50,291 nt of DNA, from NCBI RefSeq assembly GCF_000485595.1, contig NW_014577235.1:375996-426286 (forward strand). The letters run 5' to 3'. The DNA is from Priapulus caudatus. Lineage: Eukaryota; Priapulida; Priapulimorpha; Priapulimorphida; Priapulidae. The notes under the pieces are model-generated. The model was not told the origin of the DNA. It searched no databases and saw only the letters and a program-made list of their open reading frames with translations. Below, one piece after another: positions 23,017 through 33,640 of this stretch (position 1 is the stretch's first letter; the number at the start of each line of letters is the position of its first letter). Position numbers and translations under genes: made by a program.

Positions 23017-24097
23017 TGTAGCGTTTTCGTGCTTTCTCTCGACACCGGGGGCACCACCTGTCAATACGCAGTAACTAGCGGTTTACCTCACGTATAGTGC
23101 AGTGCAACACTGGTGGATAGTGGCACAACGAGAAATACGAGATAGATGTTCCTACCTTATTGTCGTATCGCGCCACACTCAGCCCTCCACTCCCTGCGAG
23201 CGCCTCGAAGCTACTGCGCTCTCGTCTGTGCCAACCAGCGTTCGTTCTCTCCGGCGCTGTCGTGAGTTAACAATGCCAAACGACGGACGTCACAGACAAA
23301 CAGTGACACACACACACACAGCACGGCGCACTTATGACGCGGGGCTACACAAGATATTAATTCAACGTGTAGGGGGGCAGCTGGCTGACGGGACCCCGTT
23401 ACGGCCGTCACGCACACAAGGATGCACTCCAATCACCGATTGCCCTAAAACCTGCTAACTCGAGGTAATATTAAATGCGTCAGTCGACGTCTATGAAGTC
23501 ACAATTAATTCTACTATTGTCGTTAACGTTACCAAATTATTACTGCCTACTTTACTGTAAATTAAGCCCCGACGGTGTGCCGATAATAACAGCTCCGCTG
23601 TACTCACTTTCTCCCCGGTTCTCACCCGGTACGTCTACCCCTCGCTCACTCGAACGGACGCTCGCCGAACAAATCCTCTCTTCTCTCTTCTCTCTTTCTC
23701 CCTCCAACTCCTCACTCCGGTAATTCACTTTACAATTTCTCTACACTTATCCTCACAACCTTCCCGCTCGCTCACTCGAAAACACAACGCCGTTTTTGCA
23801 CACGACTTTGAACGGCCTACTGTTTCCTACGCCAGCGCCGCTCTCGGCCGCTAGAGGGGGTTACAACCGCAACTAATGGCAGCCCCCATCGTAATCTGGC
23901 GGTAAGTGAGTAATTGCTGCATACACTTACAAAACAAACATGAAACACACAGAAATACATTACGAACATAAAACCGATCACAAACACAACATTTAACCTC
24001 ACAGGAGCCCTCAGCCCCCCAGGAGCACCTCAGCCCCCTACGAGCACCTCAGCTCGTGCGAGCACCTCAGCTCATGCTTACCGGTACCACCGCCACA
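23017..24097 (-). repeat. 5' LTR of the 11.1-kb element
   Basis: This is the partner of 12952-14035 with the same TGTAGCG..CCACA ends. On the minus strand it is upstream of the pol genes. Its outer flank begins ACAG, the target duplication. Confidence 0.93.
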
Positions 24098-24208
24098 ACA
24101 GATAAAATGTTTCAAATTGAGTACTTCATTGTCAATTTGTGTTAGTCTTAGAGCCATGATGAAAATCAATAATACTTTTTAGCAATAACACAGTAGTATT
24201 TTACTCAC

Positions 24209-25640
24209 ATCTGGCCTTATTTCCTTCCAGAATTGGACAAATGTTAATCGTGCAATAAATGTTTTTTCTTCCGCAATCCGCATAGCCTTGTATTCCTTGT
24301 GGATCTGCATCTTCGTGAAGGAGGAGGGTAGCAGCTTGGCTCCAATTTGGCGTTGACCAGGAACTTGGCCCGGGGTCACCTGGAAAAATTCAGAAACAAA
24401 TTCATGACCATTAATACACCTTCGAGTAGGCCTACTGTATTATTATGCGTGGATCCATCACTCCATTCAGTAATTCATGCATAGACAGAAATTTGTACAA
24501 TTCATTGACCTGAATTATGCACACTTCTGTTAACTAATGAAGAGACTTTATACAAATTCGGTAATCCACTGTTTGCTGTAGGAGAGTTCCTTGATTAGCT
24601 AAACACACTTACTAGGCCATGATCTTCAATCAGGTTTTCGAAAAACAGATTCAGTTCCACTATGTGCAGCGTTGTCACTTTCGTTCTCTTCTCTCTCCGA
24701 CCTCCAGCCTTTTGATTTCGTGGAACACTTCCTGCGCTGATGTAGTGGGCAGCAGTGTTCTTCAGCAGAATGACTTCCAATGCTGGAAGTCATTAATAGC
24801 ATCTTATTGTAGCCCTATTCTAAAATGTTTACTACAAATAATTAAATTTTTGGTAGAATGGTACCGGTTCCGTTAGGTGTCACTTATAATTATCTCGTCT
24901 GTAAACCCATCCCATGTCCCCATCCCCACATCCTCCCACGATAATTATAATTATAAATTACAAGTGAGCTATAGGCTAGCAAACTATGATACTCAAGCTC
25001 AAGATAATCTAGGAACAATGCTTATGTAGGAAAAATTATTGTTGTTTGCTTCAAACTTACCGATATATACAGGAACAAATTCCTACAGATGATCTTATTT
25101 TCATGACGAAACACTGTGCGGTGCGTTCCTATTGGTCTCTGAATCAGCCCTGTTGCTATCTTCCCAAGCAACAGCATGTCGTACTTCTGGCGTGTATTCT
25201 CTGATTAATCGTACATCAGTTGCTGGATGGTGGCTGCTGAAAACTGCTCGCGGCACTGTATGCCATCCACACCATTTTTACACTTGCAGATCATAGCCTT
25301 TTCACGAGCCACAGTAATTAGATCAAACAGTGGCGTCTTATCGACCTCATCCTGTGGTAGGGGCTAGACCGGTAGGGGGTAGCCCTGATCTATTGGAATA
25401 TCAGGAGCTTCAGGAGGCAACACACCATCTTCCTCATCAACCTCCACTGGCAGTTCAGCTTCCTGGGCTTGTAGAGCTTCAGGGGGCAATACAGCGCCAT
25501 TGTCTTCTTCATCATCATCAGATTCATCACTGATAGCTAAACTTTCTAGCACAGATGCATCAAGATCATCGCCATCATCGGGTGCTGATGAACAAAAATA
25601 TTCATTTATGACGTCTATGGTATCATCCTCTTTTGCGAGA
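24209..25640 (-). pseudogene. DUF7869-like transposon-associated gene, 5' exons
   Basis: Exon 1 (about 25640-25061) encodes an acidic segment (DESDDDEEDNG), then CKCKNGVDGIQC, RQKYDMLLLGKIATGL and ENKIICRNLFLYIS, and ends at donor GTAAGT. Exon 2 (about 24765-24613) encodes LLKNTAAHYISAG and LIEDHGL and ends at GTAAGT. Exon 3 (24379-24209, acceptor TTTCCAG, donor GTGAGT) encodes GQVPGQRQIG, then KLLPSSFTKMQIH and FVQFWKEIRPD. Exons 2, 3 and the next exon at 12867 join in phase 0. The series of motifs matches an invertebrate protein family I believe to be DUF7869. In-frame stops at 25364-25366 and 25205-25207 show decay. Molecular function is not established to my knowledge. Confidence 0.6.
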
Positions 25641-25815
25641 TTACCTAAATTTAAGTTTCTTATTGTTCGTTTCCTCCAACGGTCCCAGGATGTCAATTGC
25701 AATTCTTGCTCTCGGTGCCCCGGTTATGGTTTGTTGCAGAAGACGATGTTGGGGTCCTCTTCCTAGTTTTCGTCTGGCACAGTTACCGCACTGTCGGCAC
25801 GGTTCCGCGGGGTTT
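25640..25815 (-). pseudogene. gypsy integrase shard
   Basis: A minus-strand frame of about 55 codons reads CRQCGNCARRK, then LLQQTITGAP, then RIAIDILGPLEET. The C..C pair of the integrase zinc-binding domain and the DILGPL element carrying the first catalytic Asp are characteristic of gypsy integrases. It overlaps, in another frame, the end of the MULE transposase frame, and stops where the DUF7869-like exon begins. It is a remnant at the junction of two genes. Confidence 0.75.
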
Positions 25816-27690
25816 GGTTCGCTCTTTGGTTTCTTTTCTCTGTGGTTGTTAGCATAATCAGGGAGGTGGTGGGTTCAGCAGTAATAGCATCTTCTTCGGC
25901 TGATGTCAGTGTACTTGACGCTGTATTGTCTAGAGTAAGGAAGACGCTATTGCGGTATTCTTCAGGAAGACTCATGAAGCCGAACTCGTTGAAACATTTG
26001 AAGACCGCAAAGAAATGTTTACAAAGAAAGTAGAATTTCTCCCACATTTCACATGTACAGCTCGGACCCTCGAAGTTTACCGTGTGAAGCCTTGTGCTAT
26101 CCGATGTGCTGTGGACGGAGAAAACTCCCATTCTCAGGTTCGTACAAGTGACGTCTTGGTCTGTCATGTCAGCAGCACTGAACTTGACCTTCAGACAATG
26201 CTTGACAAAGTGCGGGGGTTGGTTGTGCAGGTACTGAGGAACCATCGATTGTATCGCCTGTATCCGCTACTTAGTAAAGCGTTTGCCTGAAGGTACCTTT
26301 GATGGGACTCCGGTATAAATTTCTCTACCAGCATAATGGCTATGCCGAACACTGATTTGTCCAGTGTAGACGGCAAGTACTCGTACCTAAACAACTTGTT
26401 CTGCGATTCAACCCCATTGTTTGTATGGTGGATGTTGTCTACTTTCTGCCTTCTAAAAGCCTTCACCCATCTGTGCACACGCCATCCAGGTCTTTTTAAT
26501 GTATCTCCTCACATTTTCATTGGCTATATACACAGGCAGGGCTCTGAGGGATGTTACTGCTGAATCATACGCCACCTGAGTTTTTTGATCCAGCTACCTT
26601 CTTCATGTGACATAAGAGCTCCTGCTGTTCCTTGGAGTTCAGCCCATTCTTCCTTTTCCGAAGCCATCGGTTCCACGCTTGGAGACGGTGGAAGTCGCAT
26701 ATGTAGGCTAGCACACCGGGAAATCTTGCTTCGATGGCATCAATCTCGCATGTGCTGTAATCCGTCATGAAGAATTTGGGTCTCCATTCGGGGTTCCAGG
26801 ACTGGAGTACAGACAGGGCTTCAGCGATGGAAATGGAATCCTCATACTGGCACATGAACTCCGCCACCACTTTGTACCCCACATTGGTGTGGACGCACAA
26901 GAAAAACAATGGCAGTGCATACTTGGTGGTTTTGTAGGTTGCATCCATAAAAACCATTTCCTTTCCATATCTCATTAGGAGTCGCTGCTTCCATGGTTCT
27001 TGATGTACCAGAAGAAATCGCTTCTTCATCTCTCCATCGACTGTATTTTACTTGGTGTTTTCAGGTGTCGAGTCTTCGGAGGATGTGCGATAGAAGATGT
27101 TAGTGTTTGCATTTTCTTGTTTCCATTCTTCGATTTTATGCCTCAGGCTTTCCTGATCATCTTTACAGTATTTCTGAGACATCGCTGCTCTAGAGATATG
27201 GTTCCAAAGATCACGCTTGGATGGGAAGAAGCGACGGTTGGTGCGGGAGGGCCTTTCCTCTGGAGACATGGACGCGCAGATTTCATTCGCGACATTCCGC
27301 GAGGCAGTTTCTTACTTCGCTGACTTTAGTGATGCCTCTAGGGACGATACTGAAAACTTTGTCTATCAGACCCTCGTATCGAGGGTCTGATTAATGCTGG
27401 CGGCTTCTCCCACAGGATGGAATTTGTGAGAGGAAGACAAAAAAATCCGCATGTACGACCTTATAGTCGTGTTCAGGTTCTTGTGGTCCTTCTCAGCTAG
27501 ATGCACTTTTAGCCTTTGCATCTCTTTCTTTTTGCATTGTAAGGACTGTTGGGAGTATTACATAGAGCAGTAGTGGCTCCAAAGTCAGGATAGGTTGTCA
27601 CCTGGCGTATCTGGATTGCAGCGGGGCAGTCAAGTTTACGCGTCCCCTGGAGCTTGACTCGTGTCTTCGTGTTTGCTCCGTAGTCATGCT
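25763..27690 (-). pseudogene. MULE-type transposase with SWIM zinc finger, copy B
   Basis: The minus strand carries a nearly complete MULE transposase. N-terminal part KLQGTRKLDCPAAIQ lies near 27640, the first Asp in VFMDATYKTT near 26950, and the second in FFMTDYSTCEIDAIEARF near 26740-26780. The third catalytic residue is the Glu of NNGVESQNKLFRY near 26400-26430, and a SWIM finger of form CxC..CxH (CTCEMWEKF..LCKH) is near 26030-26060. MULEs cut and paste DNA with a DDE active site; SWIM fingers bind DNA or partners. The frame shifts at a run of six A near 26581 and back near 26470, both shared with copy A, and again around 27030-27050. All three catalytic residues survive in readable frames. 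Confidence 0.85.
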
Positions 27691-27699
27691 TACATGCGT

Positions 27700-28325
27700 C
27701 GTTTTGAAGATGCCTTCGACCATGCGAGTCCTATTTACTCAAAATTAAAAAGATTCTTTCTAAGGCCGGCCGCCCGTCGTAATGTTAGCTCATACCGCCA
27801 TTGCGGTATACATATTGAGTTACATAAATTGCTTTTACCTTAAAGGATTTTTCCATTCTATACGGCTTAAAGCGGTTTCAGAGCTTTCACAAGCAATTCG
27901 TAGTTCAGCCTCTACCCTGGCAGAAGCTGTAGCAGTTGAGTTGTATTCGTTGGGATTTCACACTGTCCCAGATTTCTTAGAAGTGAAGTACCCACTTGGG
28001 GCACTGTGCATTGACAGCACTGAGACGATCAGACTCCGGTTGTTCGCTGCCTGGTCTTCTCATCACAAGAACCATTATTTGTCCTTGGGAATTGTGTACT
28101 GTTCAATTTCATCTTTTCGATTTGCTGTATAAATTCGAGAAAAAGTACTGTTATTCTGCTACACTACTGAATAACATGGCGTTGGTACTGTTGTCGCCGG
28201 TAGTGGATATGGATGAAGAGCAATATGATATTACATATCAGACATTACATTTACTAACAGATTTAGAGCAATTCAACACAGTCAACTAACTTATATTCCA
28301 GACATTACTGTGTTAATTACTAACA
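27700..28325. other. conserved inter-gene segment of the duplicated block (copy B)
   Basis: Partner of 6200-6800. A plus-strand frame of 116 codons (27782-28132) and a 97-codon frame (27996-28289) are open, but resemble no known family. The same palindrome ATACCGCCATTGCGGTAT is present near 27790. Confidence 0.35.
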
Positions 28326-28564
28326 CAATTAGTATGTTCATCATCTTGCTAATATTGTTGTATTCCGAGTGCTGGGATGAGTGCCCGTTTTTGCGTGACT
28401 GCTGGATACTGTGATCTTTTTCTTGTTATTGGTTTGCTGATCGCTTTAGCTGCGCTCGGTATTGCTGTGTGTTGTCTGTCGTTAATCGTTCTATCCCTGT
28501 GACTACTTCTGCCACGTGCCCGACTTTTAGCTGTACTTTCAAGGATGTATAATATTGGAATAGT

Positions 28565-29534
28565 TGTAGCGCCGCCTTCGACAGCGTACGAATAGCTTGA
28601 TTGTGTTACAACGTTAAGTCTGAGCCAAGAATAAGAGAAAGCCAGTTGTTACCATGATTTAGACGTTTACTATGATTTCTGCGAGTGGTTACAGCCGTTG
28701 TCGCGGTCGTGTCTGCCGGTGCCTGGGTGAAGCCGAATTCCCCGATTCTCCCCGGCTCTTGGCTTATATACGCCAGCCACGACCGCGTAACCCACATGAG
28801 TCACGCGTGCGTCACGCGTGCGTCATCTATACTCCCGCGACACTACATAGACACAAGCCCTCGTTAGGGCTCCATTGAAGTGCCGAGCGAGAAGCGCGGC
28901 CTTCACAGCTCGATCGATTATATCGACACAAACCCTCGTTAGGGCATCGCGAACTAGCCAGCTCAATTTCAGCTCTATTACAGCTCAATTACCTCGACCC
29001 GCGCACTCCCGCTTTCTCGAGAGAGAGGATTCATCTCTCGAGCGCTTCTGCCTTCTCGGCCAAACTGTTTGCACAGACACGCCCCTCACTTAGAGCTCTA
29101 TTCAGCTTCTGAGCGAGGAGCGCGGGGAGATACGCGGACCTAAACCAATTTAATAACGTACTGCTACAATTCAAATACTGCTAGGACGTCGATGCTAGCA
29201 CCTAAGTGTCAGCATCGATCCTATAGCGATCCTGTAATGAACGCGTACCACCCCTCCTGACCACATCTCCTGAGTGTCTGAGCGAGGAGCGCGGGGAGAT
29301 ACGCGGACCTAAACCAATTTAATAACGTACTGCTGCAATTCAAATACTGCTAGGACGTCGATGCTAGCACCTAAGTGTCAGCATCGATCCTGTAGTGATC
29401 CTGTAATGAACGCGTACTCGCCCTTGCATCACTCCCCCGGCATAGCGCCGGTGGGATTTCTTTATGCACCCCTATGGACACTAATATAAGCTATAGTTAT
29501 AGGCGTGCATAGATGCTGCTTTTACGCTACTACA
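28565..29534 (+). mobile_element. 970-base solo-LTR-like insertion private to copy B, TAGT target duplication
   Basis: The segment starts TGTAGCGCCG and ends CGCTACTACA. It is flanked by TAGT at 28561-28564 and 29535-29538. Copy A reads ggaaTAGTtgtgtgg with no insertion, so the borders are exact. TG..CA ends, 4-base duplication, length and a TATA-like TTATATACG near 28765 fit a solo LTR on the plus strand. No coding frame is recognised. It has no visible match to the other LTRs in the window apart from the TGTAGCG start. Confidence 0.88.
29111..29425. repeat. tandem duplication, 168-base period, inside the insertion
   Basis: TGAGCGAGGAGCGCGGGGAG starts at 29111 and again at 29279. The following bases through GTAATGAACGCGTAC are nearly identical in both units. 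Tandem enhancer-like repeats are common in LTR U3 regions. Confidence 0.9.
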
Positions 29535-29889
29535 TAGTTGTGTGGATGGTGAGTACGCGAGTTTAAATGCGGGCGGGAGTTGCTGCTTGATGTGGGTAAG
29601 GGTGTGGTATAGTTCTTTAGGCGCGAGTGGTGTGGATGGGAGGGTAAGAGCTAGTAGGTTGTTGATTGTTTGTGTGAGCACTGTCAATGTGCTTCTGGCT
29701 TCATTGATAATGTTCATGAATTCGTGGTAGGTTCCAATGATATCTATTACTCGTAGGATGATGTTTGATATAAACTGATCAAAGAGCATTCCAAGCCTTC
29801 CATTAGGTAGTGATGGATGAGTTGCTACTAACTCTGAAAAACAATTATGAAGTTATGTAATGATGAAAAGGATTCGTACATATGTGTAC

Positions 29890-30735
29890 TCTCATGTGTG
29901 GCTCGTGTCGATGTATAGTGTACGCCCAGGTTCTAACTTGGTGCGGGTAATTATGTACCCTGAGGTAGGCACGAGATAGTAGACAGACACGAAAGTATAA
30001 CGTACAAACAAATGTCTATTTAATTCTTACACAAGTTTATAGAGACAAGTTATTAGTTACATACGTAATGCAAGATCTTTAAAAAGAGTTTACACACGCA
30101 CATATAGGTACCAGTCTTAAAAGGAGTTTTAAGACATACGTTTAAGACGCACACTATAAGTATAACAAGAATACGGTAAGACTTAACTACGAACATATAC
30201 AAGAAAAACGTGCAAGACATGCGCTGACCAACCATACTCACATATTCACCCTCGGGTGACTTCTTCCTCTGTTAGAAAAGCTTGCTATTTATGCTACGTT
30301 GCGGACACCACGTGATCTAAGTAGTATCACGGGTTTTCAGTGTAGGCATTATTATTCTAGAAGTATGTCTCCTAATGGTCATATTGACCACTGTCGCCAT
30401 TCTCAACAAGAGGGGAGAAGGGATCTTCATTGTTCTATGCAGTTCTACGTCCCTTCGTTGGTTAATGTGTGAATTTATCTCTACTCTCTACTCTGTTCTA
30501 GTCAACTACCTTCTAAGCTCTCTGCGTTGAATTGAATGCATATCTGGTTAGATGCTTTGCTTTGCATTTTGCTACTGCACACGGCCATCGCACGTGTCCC
30601 TGTAACGTTTTTGCTTCCCTTTAACTCTGAAACCCCTCCGAAATATTAGCAACTTTGTTTCTTACCTCGATTACGATTTTTTCTCATTTCATACCTGACT
30701 CGTTCCGTCAGTTGTGATTTACTGTAATTTTGCAA
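29890..30735. other. non-coding part of the duplicated block (copy B)
   Basis: Partner of 8260-9113. No coding frame of known type is seen. Confidence 0.4.
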
Positions 30736-30738
30736 CAG

Positions 30739-32468
30739 TCATGCGAAACTAGGGCCTGCGTTTTCGAATTCCTCAATTACCTCTTGCCAACCAAGTTTTG
30801 ATTGCATTTCACTGGCTTTCGTTTTAATGAGCTTTGCCATGGCTATTGTTAACAGCTGTGCATCTGTTGGTCTAAATGTTCTGCGACCATGTTCTATGAA
30901 TGTATCTTCTACACCTATATGTTCTGTGGGTGGTTCAATAAAACTTTCTGACTCACTTTCAGAAATGTGTTCTATAGCCGTTCCAAACATTTTTCTTATG
31001 CCTTCAGTGGCAGCTATTGTTTTTTGGATACCTAGTGTAAGGTCATAATGCTTGTCGGCTATGTGTACCGAATGGCACATATGATGTGCCAGTGTCTTTT
31101 CCTAGTTTCACGTTGCTCTCATTTTTCGCAGAGCAGTCACTGTGCTTTTCGCATCAAAGAAGCACTTATTCCGTGTAGAGGTTCTTCTACCTCTCTTTCG
31201 AAGTTTTCCCATGCTTTGTTAATGGATATATTAAATGCCGAGTTCGTTAGAGTTTGCCCTGTTCTACTAGTAAACACATTCCCTACAGTGTTTGGCACAA
31301 ACGGCCGCACCTTATCAACGAACAGATGATATTGCTGATACAAAGCTCTGTGTAGGTTTATGTGGCATACTGATGTCGCTCTCGTCTTATGGACTTTAAC
31401 TAGAATGATATTATTCCCATCATCGTCAGTCAGTGGTGACTTTAACTCCTCTACTGTCATATTCATTATGTCTCCTGCCCTCTGATCATTAGTAAGGATC
31501 GCAGATAGCATCAGATGATTTCGCACATTTATAAACGCAGCCACAAATAATTCTGTCGGGTTCTAAGCATTTTACCGCATTTTTTGCTGCTGCAGAATCG
31601 TGATATTTTCTGATATATTGCATGGGCATCTCTGAGCTATGTTCTGCAATTTTTGCTTCTGATTCTGCTTTTTTTACGTCCTTGTGTACTTCTTTCTACA
31701 CATTGCCAATAACCTTCTGGAGTTTCTGAAGTGAGCCCTGGTACAGATGCTGACAGGAAATTTCCATGAATTCAATAAATTTCTCTACACTACAGAGGTA
31801 TATTATAATTGTGGTTGATTTCCATGATTTCTACTCGAGTTGAGAAACTACACCGGCCTTTTCGCCTACGGTGGGTGGTGTTTCGGTCATTTGCAAAATA
31901 GTATTAACTCTCTGTACGTGTGCTTTTACGACGTGCTCAACAATATTTCCCCCCATAAAACTTGCTAGATAATCATTAAACTCATCGAGAACATGTGATA
32001 TTTCTGAGAATTTTTTCTTACTGTGTTTGTCTACGAATATTGTAGCTGCTGCTTTTGCATCTGGGTATTCTGCGCTACTCTTTGCCAACCTATGTGGCTT
32101 TTTCAGATGAATATCTATTCTCGTTTGTGGTTTCTTGCACAGTAAACAGACGTATTTGGGATACACTCTTTTGACTTCACTAGTCAATTCCCCTTCTGCC
32201 TTTCTTACCATAGTTTCAGCTTTCTATTTAGGAATTGTGAGATGCACCTGCTTCATGTGCGTTAAGTTATGAACTGCCTGGCCTTTGTAGGACGGAACGG
32301 GACACGTATGTCTTGGTGCATTACTGACCTGTCTCCGTTGTCGTGTTTTTCTTTTAGTTTTTGATGGGCCGAGTGGATCTATTTGTTCCATAGGATCCTC
32401 ATCCTTGTCAGTAGCCTCTCCTAGCTTGATAGGGTGGTCGTCAGGCTGCATGGCTGGATGTGCCACGG
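30739..32468 (-). pseudogene. tyrosine recombinase, copy B, with zinc-finger N-terminus
   Basis: A large minus-strand exon starts after acceptor GTTATAG at 32469. It encodes an N-terminal part with HTCPVPSYKG..THMKQVH near 32260-32310 and a second finger YVCLLCKK..IHLKKPH near 32110-32160 (CX2CX9HX4H). A core-binding region (32060-31700) follows, then the catalytic domain with TNDQRAGDIMNM (box I Arg) near 31480 and ADKHYDL (presumed Tyr nucleophile) near 31040. This order of zinc fingers, core-binding and catalytic domain is seen in Crypton-like elements. In-frame stops occur near 32225, 31832 and 31110. The last is shared with copy A. The exon joins in phase to the exon array upstream. Confidence 0.75.
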
Positions 32469-32749
32469 CTATAACATTTGAAGATAATTTTCATGAAGAA
32501 GGTGCATGCGGTCCAAATAGGTCAGAAACTATGAAAATTAGAAAAGTAACGTCAAAAATTATTTATATTACAATTCACTTCGGAAATCATAAATTATGAA
32601 ATAAGATCGAATTTGCAACCGGGAGGTTTTGAGGATAGCCGTTGAATACAGATCAGAGAGGTGCTGTTACAGTAACTTTGTTGATTTAATGATTTTAAGA
32701 ATAAATTTTATGGAAACTGATGATCTCTGGCTGGTGATAATTAACTCAC

Positions 32750-32866
32750 ATTCTCGACGGGTGCGTGACTGATCATCGTCACTTGGGAATGCCTCTACCT
32801 CAGAGAGCGCATCATCCCCACGCTGACCTCTCTTCAAATATGGCCCATGTTCAATTATGTCTCCAG
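32750..32866 (-). CDS. tandem exon 3 upstream of the recombinase
   Basis: The exon is 117 bases (39 codons), between acceptor GAATATCACAG and donor GTGAGT. It encodes a short acidic segment with GDIIEHGPYLKR and DDDQSRTRRE. Start and end phase are both 1. Joining its last base to the recombinase exon at 32468 keeps the recombinase frame. It is a paralogue of the two exons to its right. Confidence 0.65.
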
Positions 32867-32997
32867 CTGTGATATTCGCAAAAAAACAGTGCATTTACAT
32901 TAGAAATCACAAATTGTTATGTATTCGCAAGGAGAGCTTGCTGGCATGTTTGGATTTTCTATACAATCCTTTAATTTTCTCATGACACTATACTTCC

Positions 32998-33153
32998 ATT
33001 CTTCGCAGGTGACCGAATAAGCATAGTCACTAGGGATTGTCTCTACATCAGAACGTGTGAATTCATCACCCCCATGCTGAACTCTCGTCAGCATCTGCCG
33101 CATTGTGGGATGTTCTTGCACACCCTCCGGCTCTTGTTCAAATAGGTCTTTAG
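32998..33153 (-). pseudogene. tandem exon 2 upstream of the recombinase, donor site lost
   Basis: The exon is 156 bases, phase 1 to phase 1, after acceptor CAATATCACAG. It encodes KDLFEQEPEG and QHGGDEFTRSDVETIPS. Where exons 1 and 3 have GTAAGT or GTGAGT, this copy reads GGAAGT, so the donor GT is lost. It is probably skipped or dead. Confidence 0.6.
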
Positions 33154-33283
33154 CTGTGATATTGGCAAAAAAACAGTGCATAAAAATCACATTAGAAATG
33201 AAAAATTGCTACATTCGCAATGAGACGCTGGCCTTTTTAGCATTTTCTATACAATCTTTAATTTTCTCATGACAATAACTTAC

Positions 33284-33409
33284 ATTCTTTGCGGGTGCAT
33301 ACTGAATAAGCATAGTCACTAGGGCTTGTCTCTACATCAGACGGTGTGAATTCATCACCCCCATGCTGAACTCTCCTCAAATACGGCTCATGTTCAAATA
33401 TGTCTCCAG
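33284..33409 (-). CDS. tandem exon 1 upstream of the recombinase
   Basis: The exon is 126 bases (42 codons), phase 1 to phase 1, between acceptor GAATATCACAG and donor GTAAGT. It encodes GDIFEHEPYLRRVQHGGDE and DVETSPSDYAYSVCTRKE. To its right (about 33425-33545) the intron part of yet another unit is present, but its exon is replaced by a GA-rich stretch. Confidence 0.65.
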
Positions 33410-33640
33410 CTGTGATATTCGCAAAAAAACAGTGCATTTACATTAGAAATCACGAATGTTATGTATTCGCAATGAGAGCTTGCTGGCATGTTTGCATTTC
33501 GTATACAATCCTTTAATTTTCTTATGACAATAACTCACATCGGGGAGAGAAAGGACAGAGGGGGAAGGAGAGATGCAAATGCAGAGACAATTATCTAATT
33601 TGTGACTATACCCTATCATTTTTACAAATCAAATACTCAC

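Larger units (their letters stand above)
12952..24097 (-). mobile_element. 11.1-kb gypsy-class LTR retrotransposon inserted in an intron
   Basis: Direct repeats 12952-14035 and 23017-24097 both start TGTAGCG and end CCGCCACA. They are flanked outside by ACAG (12948-12951 and 24098-24101), a 4-base target duplication. A polypurine tract next to the left repeat and the orientation of protease, RT and integrase show that the element reads on the minus strand, so the right repeat is the 5' LTR. It sits in an intron of the DUF7869-like gene between 24209 and 12867. Without it that intron would be about 190 bases. The pol domains are broken by indels. No primer-binding site was recognised next to the 5' LTR. 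Confidence 0.95.
28330..29885 (-). pseudogene. middle ORF of the duplicated block (copy B), split by an insertion
   Basis: Frames at about 29885-29539 and 28564-28330 form one gene that is uninterrupted at this point in copy A. The product contains NGRLGMLFDQFISNIIL, TQTINNLLALTLPST and QQLPPAFKLAYSP. Both copies keep the same order and length, so the gene was part of the ancestral block. Possible resemblance to envelope-type proteins of LTR elements is weak. It could equally be an accessory protein of the recombinase or transposase element. Confidence 0.35.
26331..32102 (-). repeat. duplicated block, copy B
   Basis: This is the direct-orientation partner of 4813-10488. Gene content continues past both borders here, into the transposase C-terminus on the left and the recombinase N-terminus on the right, so B is the parental or more complete form. 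It lacks the solo LTR of copy A and has its own insertion at 28565-29534. Confidence 0.92.

Noticed and set aside
26580-26586. In-phase slippery heptamer A AAA AAC (minus strand) exactly where the MULE frame must shift -1, present in both copies (also 5065-5071).
   Set aside because: About 40 codons later the frame has to return to the original one by a second shift, so a single programmed -1 event does not yield the full protein. A lost or gained base in the A6 run plus a second indel, inherited by both copies, is simpler.
32750-33440. Three near-identical repeats at about 260-290-base spacing that could look like a CRISPR-like or satellite array.
   Set aside because: Each unit contains an exon with splice borders and variable length, and only three to four units exist in a eukaryotic context. 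They are tandem exon duplications.
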